A DNA stretch of 32,905 bases from Bacteroidetes bacterium 24-39-8 (GTDB taxonomy: Bacteria; Bacteroidota; Bacteroidia; Chitinophagales; Chitinophagaceae): assembly GCA_002256765.1 (NCBI GenBank), contig NCHJ01000028.1, forward strand, positions 1 through 32,905, in the 5' to 3' direction. The notes under the pieces are model-generated. The model searched no databases, was not told where the DNA came from, and worked only from the letters and a program-made list of their open reading frames with translations. Every line of letters begins with the position of its first letter. Positions within the stretch are counted from its first letter, which is position 1. The translations under genes and the position numbers were made by a program. Below are positions 5,893 to 14,826 of the stretch, piece after piece.

Positions 5893-8850
5893 ATGGTAGC
5901 TGAAACCCACTACTTACAGGAAAATTTTTACGATTTGCTTTGCAATGACCCGCAAGTACAAGAGTTTTTCAGAAACGAAAGCATTGATGGTATTTGGTTT
6001 TTTGACCCCACTAGCAAAGAAGATATTTGGGTTACAGTTCCTTTTCTAAAATGTTTGGGCTATTCTGCCCTAGATTTTGGTGGGCAGGTTCTTAAATGGA
6101 ATAGAATCATTGACCCCACAGATTCCAGTTTTTTTTATCGCCTTTATGCCAATCAATTAAAAGCTGGCATTCAAACTAGATTATCCGATTGGGTTTATTT
6201 AATTCACCAGAATGGCAGTGCATTACCATTTAGTTGTAAATGCATTTTAGTAGACAATAGTCAAAAATTATTGGGTATTGTAAAAAGGATCAAGACCAAT
6301 ACCGTATTCAATACCAATAAGGGCATTAATGCACTAGAACTAATTGAATTAACCAATAATTTTTTCCTACTAAACCAACAGTACCAATTTGAAGATTTCT
6401 TGTCCTATGAACCTTTAATGCACACACTTAAAGAGTCAATGATTGGAAAAACATTTCATCAAATTGGATTTCCTCAGGATATCTGCAATACCATTCACGA
6501 ACATCTGTTAAAAACAAAATCAACCAATAGCAAACAGGAATTGGATTTGATGTTAACCATTGAAAATGAAGAAACCTGGTTCAGCCTAATATCCTCTGTT
6601 TGGAAAAAAGAACATGAAGCAGAAAAATTCATGTGCATCATTCAAAATAAAACAAAAAAGCATTTAGAGGATTTAGATAATTACAAACAATTTAAGGCAC
6701 TGGAAAACTCCATTGATGGAGTTGCTTTTTTGTCTATTGAAGGATTCTGCACTTATGTAAATCATGGGTTTGCAAAGATGATGGGGCAAAAAATTGAAGA
6801 CTTAATTGGCATTCACTGGAGAAAGGTTTTAATGGCAAATGAGGTGAGAAAATTTGATGATGAAATCATACCAAGTTTGTATTCAAAAGGCATGTTTCTT
6901 GGTACCATTAATGGCAGCAGAAAAAATGGAGAAATTTTTCCAGTCTCTATTTCGCTAACAGTAACACCCGATTTTGGAATCATTTGTGTTTTAAGAGACT
7001 TATCTGAGATTGAACATATGCGGGTGGAGATTAGTGAAAAAGACAAACTCCTGCTACAATTTATCAAAGAAGTTCCATCTGCCACTTATTTGGTAGAAGA
7101 ATCTATAACTGGTCAAATTAGTTTTGGATTTGAAAGCGATGATTTCAAATCTAACTTCAATTATTTATTGGATTTTGAAGGAAGATTAAGTTTAGAAAAA
7201 CTATTAATGCATATGCATCCTGATGACATTCCTTTGTTAAAGGAAAAGAAAGATGCATCAAAAATAAAGGTGGTGGCTTTTAGTTTAGAAGTAAGAATTA
7301 AAGACAATCAAAATACTTACAACTGGTTTAAATTAAAGGCCCAACCAGTAAAACTGGTAGATGGATCGTTTAAGTGGTATGGAACTATTGAAGACATTTC
7401 TGACAAGAAAATGGCTCAATCACAATTATTGCCTCTACAAGAACAGGTATTTAATTCAGAATCAAAGTATGAGTCTTTATTATCTGCTAGTGAATTGGGC
7501 GGATGGGAATATAATAGAAATACAAATGAACTATGGTGCAGTCATGGATATTTTAAAATATTGGGACTAGGTGAGGATTATCATGCAAAATGGGGTAATT
7601 ATAAAATTAAAGAAGTTTGGGAAGACCTTTTGCATCCGGATGATCTGAATAAAGCAAAACAACATTTTGCCCATTATCTCACCCATTTAGAAGGAACCTA
7701 TTCTCAAGAATTCAGAATGAAACACCGCAACGGTTCATGGGTCTGGATTTCAAGCCGGGGAAAAGCTACAATTGACCCAAAAACTACATTAACTAATGGA
7801 ATATTAATTGGAGCACATATAGACATCACTGACATGAAGCAAAGCCAAATGGCTGAGCAAATTAACAAACAACGTTATACTGCCTTATTTTCAGGTGCAC
7901 AAGATGCTATTTTCATTGCAGAAGCTGCTACTGGTATATTAGTAGACATGAACCAACAAGCAGAAATACTATTGGGTTATAAAAGAGAATATCTAATTGG
8001 AAAACATCAAACTATCCTCCATCCAGAAAAAGAATTGGAGGCTGTTCAAGAAAAATTCAAATTGTTAGCTAATTCAAAAGAATACCAACACGTAGATAGT
8101 TTTATAAAACAAAAAACCGGAAATATACTACCTGTTACAATATCTGCTGGTCCACCCTTTGAAGTTGATGGTAAAATATATGCTGCAGCCTATTTTAAAG
8201 ATTCAACTAAAATAACAGAAGCCAAGTTCAAGATTGACAGTATGGAAAATCTGTTAGAAAGAGCAGAAGGCATTGCCAATCTTGGAACAGAAGAAATTAA
8301 AATGGCTACCGGAGAGCATGTTTGGAGTGATGTATTTTATACTATACTAGGCTTAAAGCCCAAAAGCATTTCACCAAAAAGGGAACTCTTTGTTAATTTG
8401 ATTCATCCTGATGACAAACAAAAGTATATTGAATGGTTTGTAAATGCTATTACAAAAAAAGACCAAATGGATGCTATTGAAATAAGGATAACTTCCATGG
8501 ATGGGATTAATAAGCATCTGCTAATTTCTGGTGTTAATCAGCTAAATGAAGTTGGAGAAATTATGAGCCATTTTGGTGTAATCAAAGACATTTCACAAAT
8601 TACAAATACCATTATAGAACTGCAACAACAAAACAAGCAATTAAAAGAGATTGCTTGGTCGCAATCCCATTTAGTAAGGGCTCCTCTTTCTAGGTTATTG
8701 GGACTAACCCAGGTATTCAAAAAAGGGATTCTTAACAAAGAAGAAGAAAAAGAATTCTTGAACCATATTCATCAAACTGCTTTAGAATTAGACCTGGTAA
8801 TCACCAATATCATTTATACAGCCAATGGTATTCCATCAAAACTTAACTAA
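5893..8850 (+). CDS. Multi-PAS sensor protein with ATPase-less C-terminal DHp-like helix
   Basis: 985 residues, no signal peptide or membrane segment, so probably a cytoplasmic sensor. About seven PAS/PAC modules can be traced: roughly 27-130, 160-255, 268-378, 395-505, 525-650, 660-775 and 785-905. Several show the PAS_3 hallmark LHPDD/IHPDD. The last ~75 residues (IAWSQSHLVRAPLSRLLG, His926) resemble a histidine-kinase dimerisation/phosphoacceptor H-box. The protein stops about 60 residues later with no N, G1 or G2 boxes, so no HATPase domain. It cannot phosphorylate itself by the usual route; it may accept phosphate from another kinase or act by dimerisation. The same C-terminus recurs at 32070. 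Transcribed alone, 42 bases after the stop are non-coding before the next gene region. Confidence 0.85.
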   Translation: MVAETHYLQENFYDLLCNDPQVQEFFRNESIDGIWFFDPTSKEDIWVTVPFLKCLGYSALDFGGQVLKWNRIIDPTDSSFFYRLYANQLKAGIQTRLSDWVYLIHQNGSALPFSCKCILVDNSQKLLGIVKRIKTNTVFNTNKGINALELIELTNNFFLLNQQYQFEDFLSYEPLMHTLKESMIGKTFHQIGFPQDICNTIHEHLLKTKSTNSKQELDLMLTIENEETWFSLISSVWKKEHEAEKFMCIIQNKTKKHLEDLDNYKQFKALENSIDGVAFLSIEGFCTYVNHGFAKMMGQKIEDLIGIHWRKVLMANEVRKFDDEIIPSLYSKGMFLGTINGSRKNGEIFPVSISLTVTPDFGIICVLRDLSEIEHMRVEISEKDKLLLQFIKEVPSATYLVEESITGQISFGFESDDFKSNFNYLLDFEGRLSLEKLLMHMHPDDIPLLKEKKDASKIKVVAFSLEVRIKDNQNTYNWFKLKAQPVKLVDGSFKWYGTIEDISDKKMAQSQLLPLQEQVFNSESKYESLLSASELGGWEYNRNTNELWCSHGYFKILGLGEDYHAKWGNYKIKEVWEDLLHPDDLNKAKQHFAHYLTHLEGTYSQEFRMKHRNGSWVWISSRGKATIDPKTTLTNGILIGAHIDITDMKQSQMAEQINKQRYTALFSGAQDAIFIAEAATGILVDMNQQAEILLGYKREYLIGKHQTILHPEKELEAVQEKFKLLANSKEYQHVDSFIKQKTGNILPVTISAGPPFEVDGKIYAAAYFKDSTKITEAKFKIDSMENLLERAEGIANLGTEEIKMATGEHVWSDVFYTILGLKPKSISPKRELFVNLIHPDDKQKYIEWFVNAITKKDQMDAIEIRITSMDGINKHLLISGVNQLNEVGEIMSHFGVIKDISQITNTIIELQQQNKQLKEIAWSQSHLVRAPLSRLLGLTQVFKKGILNKEEEKEFLNHIHQTALELDLVITNIIYTANGIPSKLN

Positions 8851-8865
8851 AATAAACAGATTTAA

Positions 8866-8904
8866 GAATCTTGATATAACTTACCTTTACCATAAGTAAG
8901 ATTC
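8866..8904 (+). promoter_or_regulatory. Inverted repeat ending at the flippase start codon
   Basis: GAATCTT (8866-8872) and AAGATTC (8898-8904) are perfect 7-base arms; the right arm ends one base before the ATG at 8905. A competing CTTAC/GTAAG pairing lies inside. It could fold in the 5' leader and hide the start, or be an operator; it could also be chance. Confidence 0.35.
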
Positions 8905-10260
8905 ATGAATCTCGTAAAGAAAGCCATATCCCTTTTTCAGAATATACATATACAATCTCTATTGGGAAATGGAGTGATGGCTATTTTCAATATGTTGGCT
9001 TTGGCTCTTTTGTACAGAGCACTTTCAGTAAATGATATTGGGGTATATGTTTTGTTTATGACCATTTTAGGGTTAATTGATACTGTAAGAAGTGGTCTGC
9101 TAACCAACGCTTTTTTGAAATTCTACTCTGGAACTGGGCCTGAAAGATCTAAAGAAGTTATAGGATCTGCATGGGCATTAGTCCTATTGGTAACAGGGGG
9201 ATTCTTAATAGTTAACCTAGGTGCTTATTTTGTTCTTCCCTATTTCCCCAACATAGGTACACGTTTATTAATTCAATATTTTGGTTTGATAACCCTATCT
9301 ACCCTGCCATCCTTTATGGCTAATCTTGCTGTACAAGGAGAAAAAAGATTTGATAGACTATTGGTTTTAAGGCTTATTAACCAAGTATTATTTGTTGGAA
9401 TCATAATTATTTTGATTTTCCTGAAAAAAACATCTCTAACCAATATTATACTTACCTATGCATTTGGCAATTTAATTGCTAGTTTGGCAACGCTGTTTTG
9501 GGGTTGGTCAAAAATTGGAGCTTTAAAACATGCCAATCTCAATACTGTTAAAGACCTCTTTCATTTTGGCAAATACAGTATGGGGTCAAGTTTAAGTGCC
9601 AACCTTTTTAGAGTTGTAGACATCTTTTTTATCAATTATTTCCTTAATCCATCTGCCCTTGCCATGTATAATCTGGGGGGAAGGTTATTGCAATTTGTTG
9701 AAATACCTTTACTCAGTTTTGCTGCTTCTGGAATGCCTGTTTTGGCTGGATTTTACAACAACAATCAAAAGGACCAGATGATGCATTTCATGAAGAAACT
9801 GGTGGGTATGATGACCATTGGAATAACAGGAATTGCCATTTTCTCCATTCTATTTGCAAACCCAATTATTACGCTAATAGGAGGTGAAAAATATGCCAAT
9901 TCTGATGCAGTTAACCTATTTAGAATCTTTATGTCTATGGCAATTCTTTATCCTATGGATAGGTTCTTCTCACTTACCCTAGATGTCATTAATAAACCAC
10001 AGGTTAACTTTTATAAGATTCTTATTATGTTGACAGCCAATTTAATAGGAGATTATATTGGTATATTATTGCTTAGATCGGTATTTGGGATTGCATGGGC
10101 AAACCTATTGCCCATATTGATAGCAATTATAATTTCTTATGTATATTTGAATAGGTTCTATAAATTCAACATAATTAGTATATTAAAAGTTGGTTTTGAA
10201 GAATCAATTATTTTGATAACACAGGTTTATCAATCTGTTTTCAAAAGGAAAACAGTTTAA
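8905..10260 (+). CDS. Polysaccharide flippase (Wzx/MATE-like, MOP superfamily)
   Basis: 451 residues, very hydrophobic throughout, with about 12-14 predicted membrane helices in the evenly spaced pattern of oligosaccharide flippases. The N-terminal segment around ALLYRALSVNDIGVYVLF is typical: it matches the family pattern in which an R-x-L-G/S-x-x-x-x-G-x-Y/F follows helix 1. It probably flips lipid-linked glycans across the inner membrane. A glycosyltransferase follows after 19 bases, which supports an envelope-glycan role. No dedicated ligase or polymerase is present in the window, so the product cannot be named. Confidence 0.85.
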   Translation: MNLVKKAISLFQNIHIQSLLGNGVMAIFNMLALALLYRALSVNDIGVYVLFMTILGLIDTVRSGLLTNAFLKFYSGTGPERSKEVIGSAWALVLLVTGGFLIVNLGAYFVLPYFPNIGTRLLIQYFGLITLSTLPSFMANLAVQGEKRFDRLLVLRLINQVLFVGIIIILIFLKKTSLTNIILTYAFGNLIASLATLFWGWSKIGALKHANLNTVKDLFHFGKYSMGSSLSANLFRVVDIFFINYFLNPSALAMYNLGGRLLQFVEIPLLSFAASGMPVLAGFYNNNQKDQMMHFMKKLVGMMTIGITGIAIFSILFANPIITLIGGEKYANSDAVNLFRIFMSMAILYPMDRFFSLTLDVINKPQVNFYKILIMLTANLIGDYIGILLLRSVFGIAWANLLPILIAIIISYVYLNRFYKFNIISILKVGFEESIILITQVYQSVFKRKTV

Positions 10261-10279
10261 CCCGTTTAATATTTTCAAT

Positions 10280-11176
10280 ATGTCTAATAACAAAATCAGT
10301 ATCATTGTTGCAAGTGACAATCACTATGCTATATTGATTGCAGCATTACTGAAATCCATTGACATCAATCACAAAACACCAGAACATATAGACTTCTATA
10401 TCATTGACGATGGTATAGCATCAGGAACAAAAGATAAACTAAACTCTATTGTATCGCCTGAGCGGATTACAATAAAATGGATAAAATCAAGTAATATGGT
10501 TCCTGCTGAAATCAGCATACCAGTAGATACTTCATCATTTCCATTAACGGCGTATTTAAGAATTTTCGCCCCTTATGCGGTAGACCAAGATTTAGATAGA
10601 CTTATTTACTTAGACGTAGATACTATTGTACAAGCTGATATCTCAGAATTATGGAATACAGATATTGGTGACTACATTATGGCGGCGGCTCAAGATCCAG
10701 GTAAAAATGTGGCTTGCGAATGGGGTGGAATTCCCAATTACAAAGAATTAGGCCTATCGGCCGATACCATGTATTTTAACTCTGGTGTGTTGATTATCAA
10801 ACCTAAAATTTGGCGTGAGCAAAAAATTGCGGCACAGGTAATGGAAGCTTTGGTTAAATACAAGGAACACGTTCGTCTAGCTGATCAATATGGCTTGAAT
10901 GTAATTATGGCCAACAAATGGAAGCAATTAGATCCAAAATGGAATTGGTTTGCCTTTCAAGAAGATGTAAAACCTCATTTGATCCACTTCTTAGACATTA
11001 AACCCATCTTTACTTCTTACAATTCCCAACCAGTTTATAAGGACGAGTTTTTCCGCTATTTAAAAATGACTCCTTGGAAAAATTTCAAACCACAAAGCGG
11101 TCATAGAAGAACAATCAGGAAGATCTTTAATAAAATCAAAAATGGACTGAAAGTTCTTTTTTTCAAAAAGGACTAA
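10280..11176 (+). CDS. Glycosyltransferase family 8 protein (LgtC/GlgA-type retaining GT)
   Basis: 298 residues, cytoplasmic with a basic C-terminal tail (KKIFNKIKNG-like, lysine-rich) that could sit on the membrane. GT8 signatures are in order: an N-terminal Rossmann start (IIVASDNHY), the metal/nucleotide-sugar motif YLDVDTIV with Asp112 and Asp114, FNSGVLIIKP, DQYGLN, and HFLDIKP near the C-terminus. GT8 enzymes are retaining and often transfer galactose or glucose from UDP-sugars to lipopolysaccharide. Donor and acceptor are not readable here. Lies 19 bases after the flippase and 46 before the fucosidase. Confidence 0.88.
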   Translation: MSNNKISIIVASDNHYAILIAALLKSIDINHKTPEHIDFYIIDDGIASGTKDKLNSIVSPERITIKWIKSSNMVPAEISIPVDTSSFPLTAYLRIFAPYAVDQDLDRLIYLDVDTIVQADISELWNTDIGDYIMAAAQDPGKNVACEWGGIPNYKELGLSADTMYFNSGVLIIKPKIWREQKIAAQVMEALVKYKEHVRLADQYGLNVIMANKWKQLDPKWNWFAFQEDVKPHLIHFLDIKPIFTSYNSQPVYKDEFFRYLKMTPWKNFKPQSGHRRTIRKIFNKIKNGLKVLFFKKD

Positions 11177-11193
11177 TTGGCCACAATCAATAA

Positions 11194-11222
11194 AAGGTTA
11201 TTTTTAATCTAGAAATAACCTT
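11194..11222 (+). promoter_or_regulatory. Perfect 10-bp inverted repeat abutting the fucosidase start codon
   Basis: AAGGTTATTT (11194-11203) pairs with AAATAACCTT (11213-11222); the 9-base loop is TTAATCTAG. The right arm ends exactly at the base before the ATG at 11223. No T tract follows the stem, so an intrinsic terminator for the upstream gene is less likely but possible. Confidence 0.5.
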
Positions 11223-12560
11223 ATGTTATATAAATACAAATTAGCCCTAACTACCCTAATCACATCAAGCAGTTTATTGTTTGCCAACGCACAAACTAAA
11301 GTGCCACCAGAAAGTATCCAAACCAAAATGCAATGGTTTGCAGATGCCAAATTGGGGATTTTTATACATTACGGTATCTATGCCGTCAACGGCATCAATG
11401 AATCTTGGAGTTTTCACAATAAGGAGATTTCATATCCAGACTATATGAAACAGTTGAATGGCTTTACTGCCAGCAATTATCAACCAGAATATTGGGCCGG
11501 ATTAATCAAAGCATCTGGCGCTAAATATGCAGTAATCACCACCAAACATCACGATGGTGTGGCTTTATGGCCAACCAAACAAAATAAGCTCAACGTGGTG
11601 GATGCCAGCCCTGCTAAAAGAGACTTGATTGCCCCATTATTTGCAGCGCTGAGGAAAAATAATATTAAAGCAGGTGCTTATTATTCTCTATTAGATTGGA
11701 GCCACCCTGATTATCCTGGTTTTCTGAAAGACAGTTCTAGGTATAAATTAAAAGATCAGCCTGAACGCTGGAGCAAATTCCAAGTTTTCTTAAATGGACA
11801 ACTAAATGAATTGTCAAAAAACTATCGCCCAGATTTATATTGGTTTGATGGAGACTGGGAACATAGTGCTCAGGAATGGAATGCAACCGGCATAAGGGAG
11901 TCATTATTAAAAGACAATCCAAATGCCATTATCAATGGAAGACTCCAAGGCTATGGCGATTATGAAACCCCCGAACAAAATTTTCCTGTAACTAGACCCG
12001 CCTTTAAATGGTGGGAACTATGTATGACCACCAATAATAATTGGGGATACCAACAAAAAGATACAGCTTGGAAAACGCCTTATGAAGTCATTAGCATTTT
12101 TGTAGATGCCGTTGCCAATGGAGGAAACCTATTATTAGATATTGGGCCAAAGGCCGATGGAACCATTCCAAAAGAACAGGTTAATATACTTACAGAATTA
12201 GGCAAATGGAATCAACGCAATGGCGATGCCATATTTGATAGACTAGGTGGCATACCTCAGGGGCATTTTTACGGACCTACTACCCTATCAAAAGACAGTA
12301 CTACCTTATACTTGTTTTTACAAGCAAAGACCAGTGGACCAGTTATGTTAAAGGGCTTGGATAGCAAAATTAAATCCATAGAAATTTTGGGTAATGGCAG
12401 CAAATTACTACACAAAATAGTGGGTAAGATTTCATGGAGTTCCGTTCCAGGATTGGTCTATATTAATGTACCAGAGAAGAAACTAGATCAATACATTACC
12501 GTTCTAAAACTTCAGTTGGAAAAACCCATCAAATTGTATAGAGGTAAGGGTGGTTTATAA
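11223..12560 (+). CDS. Secreted alpha-L-fucosidase (GH29)
   Basis: 445 residues. A signal peptide ends at about residue 24 (SSLLFANAQ), so the enzyme is exported. The GH29 catalytic barrel follows: GIFIHYGIYA, TKHHDG (His109, His110), then YWFDGDWE, whose Asp209 matches the catalytic nucleophile of the family. A late GNLLLDIGPKADGTIP block is the usual GH29 C-terminal barrel motif, followed by a small beta domain. The enzyme hydrolyses terminal alpha-L-fucose with retention. It lies downstream of synthesis genes (flippase, GT8), an odd mix, and tail-to-tail with the glycosidase-like gene beginning at 14813 (0-base gap). Confidence 0.93.
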   Translation: MLYKYKLALTTLITSSSLLFANAQTKVPPESIQTKMQWFADAKLGIFIHYGIYAVNGINESWSFHNKEISYPDYMKQLNGFTASNYQPEYWAGLIKASGAKYAVITTKHHDGVALWPTKQNKLNVVDASPAKRDLIAPLFAALRKNNIKAGAYYSLLDWSHPDYPGFLKDSSRYKLKDQPERWSKFQVFLNGQLNELSKNYRPDLYWFDGDWEHSAQEWNATGIRESLLKDNPNAIINGRLQGYGDYETPEQNFPVTRPAFKWWELCMTTNNNWGYQQKDTAWKTPYEVISIFVDAVANGGNLLLDIGPKADGTIPKEQVNILTELGKWNQRNGDAIFDRLGGIPQGHFYGPTTLSKDSTTLYLFLQAKTSGPVMLKGLDSKIKSIEILGNGSKLLHKIVGKISWSSVPGLVYINVPEKKLDQYITVLKLQLEKPIKLYRGKGGL

Positions 12561-14813
12561 TTATTCCAAAACATACCAAGTATAGCCCTTAGCAGGAATT
12601 TGAAAAGTCAAGGATATTTCATAGGCCCTATTTAATGTCTTTGTCTGTTTATGTTTGCCTTGCTCAGAAACATTAACTTGATTATTTAGACCCGTATAAT
12701 ACAAGGGTACTTTAATGGATCTAGTGATGGGTTCATTTAAGGGATTATACAAAAGCATCAACCCTTTTTGTGAAAGTTTGGGATTTACGTGTAAGATGCC
12801 ATCCCAATCCCTACCATCTGGTCTTCTCAAATGAATAATATCACTGTTAAGGATATTTCTATATTGTTTATACCAATCAATCACTGAGGCAACCATTTTT
12901 CTGGTGCTATCTGTGTCATATAGTCTCGGGCCCCTATAACAGGCCTGCACGCCTGCCCCGTAGTATTGCACCATCAATTGCTTATAATCTGACAGATGCT
13001 CTTGCAGTGGCTCTAATATGGCTTCCGGGCCACCACCTTGATATTTGGTGAGTGGCACAAATCCCCAACCCATAGAAGGGCTCATATTCCAAGTTCCATC
13101 ATAAATATTCTGCCTATTGAGGATGATTTGATTTTCACGTGGCAAAGAAAAATTCACTTCTCTATAACCAATCCCAATTTTATGCGTGCCATCTAAAAAA
13201 TACCAATCAGGGGCATTAATATAAACCCCTTGTTCATTAAGCCATCCATATAATTCTTTTTGAATCTTCATCTGTTCCCACTGACTATCCTTCAATCCTT
13301 TGTGTCCCGGATGTACAGTAGACGCACAGAGATCACCAGGATAAGGACCATCATTTTCCCAAATATCAAATCCTGTTGAACTAAAAAACTGTTTGATTTT
13401 GTCGCGATAGCCAAGCCCCCATTTACTTCCAAAACAGGGGGCATTGCCAAAAAAAGCACCCCCTGGCTTACCTGTTGCAGCACTAATCACATCATCTTCG
13501 TCACTAATTCGTCTACTAGAAAAAAGCGAATAGCCCCCAATTAGAATTCCTTTTGAATGCGCATAATCTGCATTTGACTTCCATCTAGCAATATTATATG
13601 CTGAACTATCTTCCATATTAATATGGCTTCCAAAACTTAAGATCAGGGCTTCATACCCAGTTGCCACACATTGATCAATGGCGTTGCGCACTTCAGCATC
13701 ATTCTTACTCACTAAATGCATAAATATGGGATTGGAACTTGTCCAAGGTGCAATGGTTTGATACATTCTTCGAATAGCCAAGCCCCTTCTTTCCCTATCG
13801 TATGAATCCATTAACAACTCATGGGTTCTTACCGAACTATATGACTGTCCTGGTTGAATAACTACTTGGTATGCTTTATCAGGATATACTTCTAACAAAC
13901 ATGGTGTTCTAAAATTATAATTGACTTGAGAGGTATAGCTGGTATCTACTTTCCAGTGTGTGGTTTGGTCACTTAATGGATAACGCATGGCATTGTTGAA
14001 AGCATAGTTGGTTTCTATATAAATGCCTTCAGGTACTTTCATACCTTTTGCAGGAATCAGTTTTTTTTGATCCTTTGTTAATCCTTGTTCTTGTATAGAT
14101 TCTTCCGTAGCACCAACTACGGCACTTTCCTCTTCCACTGCGGCAATGAGCTCACTTGTTACTCGCTGTATTTGAATTGGCTGAAAGGAAACATTTACCA
14201 ACACAATCCATTTAACAATCAAAGGTATTCCATCATATAATGCATAATTGACTTGTAACTGTAACCCATTGGTACTTGCTAGCTTTCCAGTATAATAAAA
14301 CTGTAATAGTTTGCCAGTTGGTTGTACTTTGTTAGAAGCCCAAGATCTGGGCTTCCATTTTATGAGAACAGGAATAGGACTTACTGAAAAAGAATCATAC
14401 CTAAATGCACTTGAATCAGCCTGCATCTTTGAAAACCATTCTTGCTTCAAATAGGCTTTTTCTTTTTGTCCCTTCCACCCACCAACAGGATAGTTTTGTC
14501 CATTAATCAACACCGTAGCTTCTGGACTAATGGCCCTGATTTGTTCTTGACCATTGATCAGGTTTTGAAAACTAACACAAGCAATGGTTCCTTGGTTTCT
14601 AAACACCCTTTTGACCAACCCATTTTGTAATACAATGTCTTTTTTGTCTGATGATTGAATTACCTGCGCTTTAAATATTTGATTAGTTAATAACCAATCT
14701 TTGTTGCTTTTTTGATCAGTAGCTGCTTTATTAGAAGATATTGATTGAGAAAAAATGTGTTGTCCAATTCCCAAACTGAATAGAAATAAAAATGAAAACA
14801 GCTTTTTTTCCAT
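12561..14813 (-). CDS. Large secreted glycoside-hydrolase-like protein (GH36/alpha-galactosidase-like, tentative)
   Basis: 750 residues with a signal peptide (SLGIGQHIFSQ). The N-terminal ~320 residues form a beta-rich region with short patterns such as YDGIPLIVKWIVLVN, typical of the super-sandwich domain before GH36-type barrels. The middle looks like a TIM barrel: GYEALILSFGSH, then GFDIWENDGPYPGD, whose acidic cluster could hold the nucleophile, then PDWYFLDGTHKIG. A C-terminal beta domain ends the protein. Alpha-galactosidase-like activity is my best guess, not established. It is the last gene of the five-gene operon, 13 bases after the cytochrome mosaic. Confidence 0.6.
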   Translation of the reverse strand: MEKKLFSFLFLFSLGIGQHIFSQSISSNKAATDQKSNKDWLLTNQIFKAQVIQSSDKKDIVLQNGLVKRVFRNQGTIACVSFQNLINGQEQIRAISPEATVLINGQNYPVGGWKGQKEKAYLKQEWFSKMQADSSAFRYDSFSVSPIPVLIKWKPRSWASNKVQPTGKLLQFYYTGKLASTNGLQLQVNYALYDGIPLIVKWIVLVNVSFQPIQIQRVTSELIAAVEEESAVVGATEESIQEQGLTKDQKKLIPAKGMKVPEGIYIETNYAFNNAMRYPLSDQTTHWKVDTSYTSQVNYNFRTPCLLEVYPDKAYQVVIQPGQSYSSVRTHELLMDSYDRERRGLAIRRMYQTIAPWTSSNPIFMHLVSKNDAEVRNAIDQCVATGYEALILSFGSHINMEDSSAYNIARWKSNADYAHSKGILIGGYSLFSSRRISDEDDVISAATGKPGGAFFGNAPCFGSKWGLGYRDKIKQFFSSTGFDIWENDGPYPGDLCASTVHPGHKGLKDSQWEQMKIQKELYGWLNEQGVYINAPDWYFLDGTHKIGIGYREVNFSLPRENQIILNRQNIYDGTWNMSPSMGWGFVPLTKYQGGGPEAILEPLQEHLSDYKQLMVQYYGAGVQACYRGPRLYDTDSTRKMVASVIDWYKQYRNILNSDIIHLRRPDGRDWDGILHVNPKLSQKGLMLLYNPLNEPITRSIKVPLYYTGLNNQVNVSEQGKHKQTKTLNRAYEISLTFQIPAKGYTWYVLE

Positions 14814-14826
14814 GATTAGGTTTATT

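Noticed and set aside
5321..5900. tRNA-linked integrated element
   Set aside because: No integrase, no second copy of the tRNA 3' end within the window and no change in gene style downstream.
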